Assembly: GCA_001303545.1 (NCBI GenBank)
Contig: LJUA01000037.1
Coordinates: 1-12,348 of the forward strand
Source: Dehalococcoidia bacterium SM23_28_2
Lineage (GTDB): Bacteria > Chloroflexota > Dehalococcoidia > SM23-28-2
DNA: 12,348 nt
Direction: 5' to 3'
Below the pieces are notes generated by a model that was given only the letters and a program-made list of their open reading frames with translations, did not search any database and was not told the DNA's origin. A program made the translations under genes and the position numbers. Positions 5,920-11,038 of the stretch are shown here, piece by piece; positions within the stretch are counted from its first letter, which is position 1; each line of letters begins with the position of its first letter.

Positions 5920-6393
5920 CTAGCAGTTAAACTTGCGACGAAGGGCTTCAGCCACGTGTGGCGGCACCAGATCGCTCGCGTCGTAGCCCAGGTTGGCCAC
6001 CTCCCGAATCCGGCGACCGCTGACGAACAGGTGCTCCAGGCTGGCCATCAGGTAGACCGACTCGATCTCCGGCGCCATCTTCTTGTTCATCAGGGCCATG
6101 TCGAACTCCGCCTCGAAATCGGTAAAGGCGCGGATGCCCCGCACCAGCACGTTGGCCTTCTCCTCGCGGGCAAAGGCCACCACCAGGCCGCTAAACGACT
6201 TGACGATCACGTTAGGCAGGTTCTTCACCGCCTCCTCGAACATCATTACCCGTTCTTCGATGGGGAAAACAGCATCGGGCATATCATACACTGCTACCAC
6301 CAACTGCTCGAACATGGCGGCGGCCCGCTGGGTGATGTCCAGATGCCCGTTAGTGACAGGATCGAAGCGACCGGGATACACAGCGACAGCCAA
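5920..6393 (-). CDS. coaD: Phosphopantetheine adenylyltransferase, with altered active-site residues
   Basis: PPAT transfers AMP from ATP to 4'-phosphopantetheine, giving dephospho-CoA, the fourth step of CoA synthesis. The 157-residue length is normal. Conserved parts: YPGRFDPVTNGHLDI with catalytic His17, LVRGIRAFTDFEAEFDMALMN with Arg85 and Arg88 (E. coli Arg88 and Arg91), and the PEIESVYLMAS strand. Unusual parts against the E. coli enzyme: Thr10 is Arg9; the PSKKPMF segment holding Lys42 is PDAVF, two residues shorter and without lysine; and the ISSS phosphate loop (128-130) reads VSGR (Ser125, Gly126, Arg127). The start is TTG at 6393 behind a perfect AGGAGG that overlaps the rsmD stop, so translation is coupled. 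It is the fourth gene of the minus-strand operon. Confidence 0.93.
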   Translation of the reverse strand: MAVAVYPGRFDPVTNGHLDITQRAAAMFEQLVVAVYDMPDAVFPIEERVMMFEEAVKNLPNVIVKSFSGLVVAFAREEKANVLVRGIRAFTDFEAEFDMALMNKKMAPEIESVYLMASLEHLFVSGRRIREVANLGYDASDLVPPHVAEALRRKFNC

Positions 6394-6402
6394 CTGCTCC
6401 TC

Positions 6403-6942
6403 CTATCGGTAAATAGACACGCCAGTATCTCCGTGGCGCTTGCGGCTTACCAGCACAAAGGGCCCCCACTGGTCAGCAGGCAGGCGACGCCAGGAGTGCT
6501 CTAAGACCAGCGTGCTCCCCCGCCCGACCAGGGATGATTCCGCCAGGCGGGCGACCACCGGCGCAGCACCCCCCTCCTCATAGGGCGGATCCACAAGCAC
6601 CAGGTCGTAGGGGCCTTCCAGACGATCCAGAGCCTTCTCCACAGACATGCACTGCACTCGCGCCCGTTCCTGGAAGCCAGTCAGGGTCAGGTTCTCCCGT
6701 ATTATGGCACAGGCGGCGCGATCTTGCTCGACGAAGTCGCACCAGTGGGCGCCACGACTGAGCGCCTCGATGCCCAGAGCACCGCTCCCCGCGTAAAGAT
6801 CGAGAACACGGGTGCAATCGGCGCCTGCCGATGCCAGTATGTCGAAGATGGCCCCCCGCACCAGGTCGGAGGTCGGGCGGAGATGACGCGCGGCTGGCCT
6901 CCTGAGTCGCAACCCTTTGGCCTCGCCAGCGATTACACGCAT
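6403..6942 (-). CDS. rsmD: 16S rRNA m2G966 methyltransferase
   Basis: RsmD methylates N2 of G966 in 16S rRNA during 30S assembly, using S-adenosylmethionine. The 179 residues carry the family pattern: RVIAGEAKGLRL at the N-terminus, RPTSDLVRGAIFDIL (22-36), the SAM-binding loop LDLYAGSGALGIEALSRGA (47-65) and the catalytic DPPY at 118-121 (an accepted variant of NPPY), ending in KRHGDTGVSIYR. ATG at 6942 has GGAGAGGA just upstream. It lies 15 bases after the GH18-like gene and 9 bases before coaD; the rsmD-coaD pair is widespread in bacteria. Confidence 0.96.
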   Translation of the reverse strand: MRVIAGEAKGLRLRRPAARHLRPTSDLVRGAIFDILASAGADCTRVLDLYAGSGALGIEALSRGAHWCDFVEQDRAACAIIRENLTLTGFQERARVQCMSVEKALDRLEGPYDLVLVDPPYEEGGAAPVVARLAESSLVGRGSTLVLEHSWRRLPADQWGPFVLVSRKRHGDTGVSIYR

Positions 6943-6957
6943 GATTCCTCTCCGCTA

Positions 6958-9000
6958 TCAACCGCCGGTGATAGGCGTTCCCCCTTCAGGCGCGGGCGTT
7001 TCCGTCTCCCCAGCCGTGGGTGTCTCCGTCTCCTCAGCTGTGGGCGTCTCCGTCTCCTCAGCCGTGGGCGTCTCCGTTTCCTCGACCGTGGGCGTCTCCG
7101 TCTCTTCAGCTACGGGCGTCTCCGTCTCTTCAGCTACGGGCGTCTCCGTCTCCTCAGCCACGGGCGTCTCCGTTTCCTCGACCGTGGGCGTCTCCGTCTC
7201 CTCAGCCGTGGGCGTCTCCGTCTCCTCAGCTACGGGTGTCTCCGTTTCCTCTGGCACAGGCGTGATCTCCTCCGGCGTCGGGGTCGGCGTGGCACTGGCC
7301 TGCACCTCCAGGGTGAGGCGGCGGCCTATGCGGGCAACGCCATCGCTGACGATGAGGGAGATCTCGTACGTTCCTCCTTCGTCCGGCGGTATCCAGGTAG
7401 CAGCGCCACCAGTGCCAGGAGCCTCTATCGTGCCACCACTGGCCGTCCACTCCGGCCGCAGATTCTCGTCATTGGGCCTCTCCAGGTATGCGAGGCCACC
7501 CTTAACCAGCGAGTCCACAGCGGCCCAGATGTCAGCCCCGCCAGACCCCTCCGACACATCCTCGATGGCGATGCCGCCCAGACGGAAGGCCTGGACCAGC
7601 TCCAGCTTGAACCCGACGCTGAAGACGTTCTCCACCCACACAGTGCGTGTCTCCTCCTCCGTGCGATAGGAGAAAGTGACGGTGGCGCTATCATCATCCC
7701 ACTTGATACCCGAGCCGCCCGTTGTGCGGTGAATGTTGTCGCCGTTAATGACCACCTGGCGCCCGCCCACAATTTCCTGCGAATCATCCGGGCCTGGCAC
7801 CACCGTCATCACATTGGCGATACCCATCGCCTGGAAAAAGGTCAACGCCTGCACCCCCTCCGTGCTCTTCTCGTGGCTGAAGGGGCTGATCACCAGAAAG
7901 ACTTTGCCCGGCTCGATGATGCTGGTGGCGTAGCGCAGGACCTGGAACATGCGGTTGCGGTACAGCGACTGATCGTCCTCGGGGAGGATCTTGACGTAGT
8001 CGGCCGCCTTGCCCAACTGCTCCCAGTCGTAGGCGCCGGTGGCAACGTTGCCGTCGCTCACGCTCGGCATAGGGAGCGTGACACTCAGCTTGCGACCCGT
8101 CTTGTGCAACTCCTGAGCCAGATTGGCGATGAACTGGCTGAACTCGCTGCTCACCGAGGCATCCACCTGCCGATAGTCGATATCGATCCCCGGAAAGTCG
8201 CCGTTATCGGCCAGAGAGACGATGCCCTCGATGTGGCTGGCGGTGAGGCTAGAGTCGTCCAGGATGGTATTGACCGCACTGGCGGCGTCGCCGTCCAGGG
8301 CAGCGATGGTCGGGTAGACGTCGAACGCTTGATCGGTGGCCAGGCTGGTAGCCGTGCCGACGATGGACCCGTCGGAGGTAGGGGCGTAATCCGCGGGACT
8401 GACAATGCTCAGCAAGCCCTCCGCCGCTGGGTCAATGTTGCTGCCGCTGGGCAGAGAGCCCAGGGCCAAATAGGTGGCCGCTGCCAGCCGCAGCACCGTC
8501 AGATTATCGGGGATCTCCTCAAGTTCGGCCTCAGCGGCCCCGCCGTCGTTGGCAAGAGTGGCCGCTGCCAGCCGCACCCAAGTGTCATCGCGATGGGTGT
8601 AGAAGGCAAGGTTGGAGGGGTCCTGGGTAGGCCTGTCAAGGCTGATAGTGGTCAGACGGCAGCCCTGCTCCTCAGCGCCTGCAGGAACATTCAACTCATA
8701 CAGGGGGCTAAGGGCTACCAGTCCCTCCGGCAGATCTGGCACCTGGTCGGCGCGCTTGGCGGTGATGCCGCAGCCGACATCGCTGATCTGGCCAGGGCCC
8801 TCATCGCCATCTCCCCCCAGAAGGGACACAGGCGGCAGAAAGAGGATGAGAATGAGGATGGCCAGAAAGATAATGGTCCCGCCAATGATCAGGGGCGCCG
8901 GGTCCCGCTCGAAGCGAGAACCGAAGAGGCGATCGAAGGGCCCCTCTCCCCTGGGGAACTCTCTTCCTCTGCCAGGCGGTGGACGACGATTCATGGCCAA
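6958..9000 (-). CDS. Membrane-anchored GH18-like protein lacking the catalytic Glu, with Ig-like domain and octapeptide repeat tail
   Basis: The 680-residue protein starts with a basic, proline-rich cytoplasmic stretch and one hydrophobic helix (about 36-55), so it should be a signal-anchored extracytoplasmic protein. The middle resembles the GH18 / YaaH-type barrel: GDFPGIDIDYRQVDASVSS at about 267-285, then FIANLAQELHKTGRKLSVTLPMP and YDWEQLGKAADYVKILPED. In GH18 enzymes the strand-4 motif is DGxDxDxE; here it is PGIDIDYR, with Arg277 where the proton-donating Glu should be, so glycosidase activity is doubtful. LRPEWTASGG to RRLTLEVQ (about 505-572) looks like a PKD/Ig-like sandwich. Residues 585-672 are eleven ETETPxxE octapeptides, a disordered acidic Thr-Pro stretch. 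TTG at 9000 is taken as start (AAAGG just upstream); ATG at 8994 is equally possible. A cell-wall or polysaccharide-binding role is inferred. Confidence 0.85.
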   Translation of the reverse strand: MAMNRRPPPGRGREFPRGEGPFDRLFGSRFERDPAPLIIGGTIIFLAILILILFLPPVSLLGGDGDEGPGQISDVGCGITAKRADQVPDLPEGLVALSPLYELNVPAGAEEQGCRLTTISLDRPTQDPSNLAFYTHRDDTWVRLAAATLANDGGAAEAELEEIPDNLTVLRLAAATYLALGSLPSGSNIDPAAEGLLSIVSPADYAPTSDGSIVGTATSLATDQAFDVYPTIAALDGDAASAVNTILDDSSLTASHIEGIVSLADNGDFPGIDIDYRQVDASVSSEFSQFIANLAQELHKTGRKLSVTLPMPSVSDGNVATGAYDWEQLGKAADYVKILPEDDQSLYRNRMFQVLRYATSIIEPGKVFLVISPFSHEKSTEGVQALTFFQAMGIANVMTVVPGPDDSQEIVGGRQVVINGDNIHRTTGGSGIKWDDDSATVTFSYRTEEETRTVWVENVFSVGFKLELVQAFRLGGIAIEDVSEGSGGADIWAAVDSLVKGGLAYLERPNDENLRPEWTASGGTIEAPGTGGAATWIPPDEGGTYEISLIVSDGVARIGRRLTLEVQASATPTPTPEEITPVPEETETPVAEETETPTAEETETPTVEETETPVAEETETPVAEETETPVAEETETPTVEETETPTAEETETPTAEETETPTAGETETPAPEGGTPITGG
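6985..7248 (-). repeat. 24-bp minisatellite, 11 units, in frame
   Basis: Eleven contiguous 24-base units encode ETETP followed by VAE, TAE, TVE, TAG or APE. The order of types from the N-terminal end is VAE, TAE, TVE, VAE, VAE, VAE, TVE, TAE, TAE, TAG, APE. Being a multiple of three, copy-number change keeps the frame. The outermost 3' units (TAG, APE) have diverged most. Confidence 0.95.
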
Positions 9001-9045
9001 CTACTGCCTTTCTTCACCCTCCATCTCGGCGACCGCCAGCCCAAC

Positions 9046-10203
9046 CTAGAGCCGCTGCGGCCGCTGGATGGGGGTCACGTCCAGGGTCAACTCCTCTCCA
9101 TCTCGGCTGACGACGACGAGAACAGTTTCATCGGGCTGCAAGCGCATCAGCACGTTCAGGAAGGGGACATCGGTCGTGATTTCATGTTCTCCCATGACCA
9201 GGATTATGTCGCCTACCTCAATGCCGGCCTTATCCGCCGGCGTATCATCTCCCACACTAGAGATCCAGGCCCCTCGCTGCTCTGTCAAGCCCCGAGCGGC
9301 GGCTACCTCCGGGCTCAGGTCTATGTGAGACACCCCCAGGTAAGCACGAGTCACCCTCCCCTCCTCGATGATCTCTCCCGCCACCTGCTGTATGGTCTTG
9401 CTGGAGATGGCGAAGGCGACACCTTCTACTTCCCGCCCATTGTCAAAGCGCACCACCGAGGTGGGCATTCCCACCATCTGGCCGAGAACGTTGATGAGCG
9501 CTCCGCCGCTGTTGCCAGGGTTGACAGCAGCGTCGGTCTGGATCAGGTCCTCCATAAAGATACCATCCCGCTGCCAACGGCGCCCCACCCCGCTCGCCAC
9601 GCCCACAGTGACGCTGCTGCGGAAGTCATGCAGGGAGTTACCCAGAGCAATAACCCTCTGGCCAGGCACCACAGCCTCGGAATTCCCCAAAGGCAGAGGT
9701 ACAAGCCCCCCTTCGGGGATTTTGAGCACCGCCACGTCGGTAAAAGGCCAATCGTGGCCCAAAAGAGTGGCCTCACGCTCCTCGCCATCGTAGAGAGTGA
9801 CCGTGATCCTGACGGCGTCGCCGACTACGTGCTCGTTAGTGACGATGTAGCCTCGCTCGTCGATAATGACGCCCGAGCCCAGGGAGGTCGGTTGCCCATC
9901 CTCCCCCGGCAGCAGCACCCCTTCCTCACTGACGATGGCCACTACGCTGGGCAACGCCTTCTCCACCGCCTCAGTGATGGCTGACTCCTCGCTGAGGGTA
10001 ACCACGCCGGTGTCTCCAACGGGCGTAGCGACGGGAGCAGTCACCTCCTCTTCGTCCTCGGATACCAAACGGGCGGTCAGGGCTCCGGCCACGCCACCGG
10101 CTATGCCGCCCACTATCAGCGACAAAACCAGAAGCGGGATCACCCAACGCCATGGTGACCGCCTCACTTCCGCACCCGGCCCTGATTCGGCAGAGAGCGA
10201 CAC
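9046..10203 (-). CDS. htrA: Membrane-anchored HtrA/DegP-type serine protease (S1C) with one PDZ domain
   Basis: The 385-residue protein has a short basic N-terminus, one membrane helix (about 20-42), an acidic linker, a trypsin-like domain and one PDZ domain. The catalytic triad is His125 (VTNEHVVG), Asp156 (WPFTDVAVLKI) and Ser232 (NPGNSGGAL), all intact. The PDZ domain runs from about 290 to 380 (YLGVSHIDL, GAWISSVGDDTPADKAGIEVGDIILVMG, VVSRDGEELTLDV). Such proteases degrade or refold damaged proteins outside the membrane. The start is GTG at 10203, with no ribosome site; the promoter at 10213-10240 would start the mRNA almost at the GTG, suggesting a leaderless message. A later in-frame GTG at 10167 is the alternative. 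It is the first gene of the run down to 4805, and the following gene is 45 bases downstream, also extracytoplasmic and possibly a partner or substrate. Confidence 0.95.
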   Translation of the reverse strand: MSLSAESGPGAEVRRSPWRWVIPLLVLSLIVGGIAGGVAGALTARLVSEDEEEVTAPVATPVGDTGVVTLSEESAITEAVEKALPSVVAIVSEEGVLLPGEDGQPTSLGSGVIIDERGYIVTNEHVVGDAVRITVTLYDGEEREATLLGHDWPFTDVAVLKIPEGGLVPLPLGNSEAVVPGQRVIALGNSLHDFRSSVTVGVASGVGRRWQRDGIFMEDLIQTDAAVNPGNSGGALINVLGQMVGMPTSVVRFDNGREVEGVAFAISSKTIQQVAGEIIEEGRVTRAYLGVSHIDLSPEVAAARGLTEQRGAWISSVGDDTPADKAGIEVGDIILVMGEHEITTDVPFLNVLMRLQPDETVLVVVSRDGEELTLDVTPIQRPQRL

Positions 10204-10212
10204 GTCAAAGGA

Positions 10213-10240
10213 ATTCTATCACAGCCCCTCAAACAAGCAA
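10213..10240 (-). promoter_or_regulatory. Promoter of the htrA-rsmD-coaD operon
   Basis: On the minus strand TAGAAT (10213-10218) matches TATAAT at 5 of 6 positions and is preceded after 16 bases by TTGCTT (10235-10240). The end of the -10 box is only 9 bases from the htrA GTG, so the transcript would have almost no leader. Confidence 0.5.
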
Positions 10241-10269
10241 AATGGGAAACCCGCTGCCGGTCCTTTGAT

Positions 10270-10286
10270 TCATCCAAGCAGGATGA
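10270..10286. promoter_or_regulatory. Inverted repeat upstream of htrA
   Basis: TCATCC-AAGCA-GGATGA is a perfect 6-base inverted repeat with a 5-base centre, about 30 bases upstream of the htrA -35 box. Its TCAT...ATGA ends resemble the palindrome at 1424-1439, with a spacing one base longer. Possible protein-binding site. Confidence 0.35.
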
Positions 10287-10322
10287 GGCGATGGATACAA
10301 TGCGTCCTAGCTGCGCTCTTGA

Positions 10323-10336
10323 ACGAGTACACTCGT
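10323..10336. promoter_or_regulatory. Inverted repeat abutting the greA promoter
   Basis: ACGAGT-AC-ACTCGT is a perfect 6-base inverted repeat with a 2-base centre, ending one base before the -35 box of greA. The position fits an activator or repressor site for greA. The regulator is not known. Confidence 0.45.
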
Positions 10337-10337
10337 C

Positions 10338-10366
10338 TTTACAAGATATCGATCAGGTCTTATAAT
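10338..10366 (+). promoter_or_regulatory. Strong promoter of greA
   Basis: TTTACA (10338-10343, 5 of 6) and a perfect TATAAT (10361-10366) are 17 bases apart. This is the best promoter in the window; transcription should start near 10373, leaving a leader of about 70 bases. Confidence 0.8.
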
Positions 10367-10384
10367 AGCAATGCTGGCCAGAGT

Positions 10385-10419
10385 GGCTGAGGGTGTCGAA
10401 AGCTCTCAGTCTCTTTTTT
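10385..10419 (+). terminator. Terminator-like hairpin in the greA leader
   Basis: CTGAGGG (10387-10393) pairs with CTCTCAG (10403-10409), including one G-U, and can be extended by G-U and G-C pairs on the outside (10385-10386 with 10410-10411). The 9-base loop is TGTCGAAAG and the hairpin is followed by six Ts (10414-10419). It lies between the promoter and the greA start, so it would attenuate greA and release a short RNA of about 40-50 bases. Confidence 0.6.
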
Positions 10420-10443
10420 CATGGTTATCCGAGGTGAAAGGCT

Positions 10444-10917
10444 ATGACGGAAAAGCCTGTTCCCCTAACCAAAGAAGGCATGGCCAAGCTCCAGGAGGAA
10501 CTGGACTTCTTGGTTACCGTCCGGCGACCTCAAATAGCTCGCCGCATCCAGGAAGCCAAGGAGCTTACCAGTGCCCAAAACAACGCCGAGTTCGACGATG
10601 CCAAGAATGAGCAAGCCTTTGTGGAAGGCCGCATTCTCACCCTGGAGCGAATCATCCAGAACGCCGCCCTCATCGATGAAGAGGAAGCCCATCACTCCAG
10701 CCGAGTGCGGCTTGGCTCGAACGTGACCGTGGTCACCCAGGATGGCCGCGAGAAGCAGTACACCATCGTTGGCAGCGCCGAGGCCAGCCCCGCTCAGGGT
10801 CGTATCAGCAACGAGTCTCCGGTGGGCAAGGCCCTCCTGAACAAGCGGGTGGGCGACGAAGTCAAGGCAACCGTACCGGCAGGCACCATTCGTCTCACGA
10901 TCATCGCCATCAACTAG
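10444..10917 (+). CDS. greA: GreA-family transcription factor with non-acidic coiled-coil tip
   Basis: The 157-residue protein aligns with E. coli GreA without gaps through the N-terminal coiled coil: QEELDFLVTVRRPQIARRI, then NNAEFDDAKNEQAFVEGRI, followed by the FKBP-like C-terminal domain (VRLGSNVTVV...YTIVGSAEASPAQGRIS, SPVGKALLNKRVGDEV). GreA enters the secondary channel of RNA polymerase and stimulates cleavage of backtracked RNA with two acidic tip residues, Asp41 and Glu44 in E. coli (GDLKENAEY). Here the same positions are Ser43 and Asn46 (TSAQNNAEF), so normal cleavage activity is doubtful; Asp51 and Asp52 are the nearest other acids. It may act like Gfh1 or other secondary-channel factors. 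ATG at 10444 has GAGGTG (10431-10436) at 7 bases. It is expressed from its own strong promoter through an attenuator-like leader and lies before lysS. Confidence 0.94.
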   Translation: MTEKPVPLTKEGMAKLQEELDFLVTVRRPQIARRIQEAKELTSAQNNAEFDDAKNEQAFVEGRILTLERIIQNAALIDEEEAHHSSRVRLGSNVTVVTQDGREKQYTIVGSAEASPAQGRISNESPVGKALLNKRVGDEVKATVPAGTIRLTIIAIN

Positions 10918-10939
10918 AGACCACAGTGATAGCAACGCC

Positions 10940-10975
10940 AGGCGGGAGGCCAGTCAACAGATGGGCCGCCCGCCT
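10940..10975 (+). terminator. Hairpin between greA and lysS
   Basis: AGGCGGG (10940-10946) pairs with CCCGCCT (10969-10975); after an A-G mismatch GGCC (10948-10951) pairs with GGCC (10964-10967). The stem is very GC-rich and is followed by AGTTTGT, a weak T tract. It may terminate part of the greA transcripts; no convincing separate lysS promoter is visible in the 121-base gap. Confidence 0.5.
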
Positions 10976-11038
10976 AGTTTGTACCAGGGGTACACCAGCC
11001 TCTGGCCGATATCTTTCGACTCAATCGGGAAAGAAGCG

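Noticed and set aside
6917..7669. Plus-strand frame coding GVSVSSxx repeats
   Set aside because: It is the antisense reading of the 24-bp repeats; there is no ribosome site or promoter and the repeat makes sense as ETETPxxE on the minus strand.
6724..9984. A very long open frame (1086 codons) on the plus strand
   Set aside because: It lies antisense to htrA, the GH18-like gene and rsmD, all with clear motifs. Its product is low-complexity and Arg/Leu/His-rich, as expected from the reverse frame of GC-rich coding DNA, and the repetitive part only mirrors the minisatellite.
10981..10993. GTACC-AGG-GGTAC inverted repeat before lysS
   Set aside because: Five-base arms in a GC-rich gap without a promoter nearby; likely chance.
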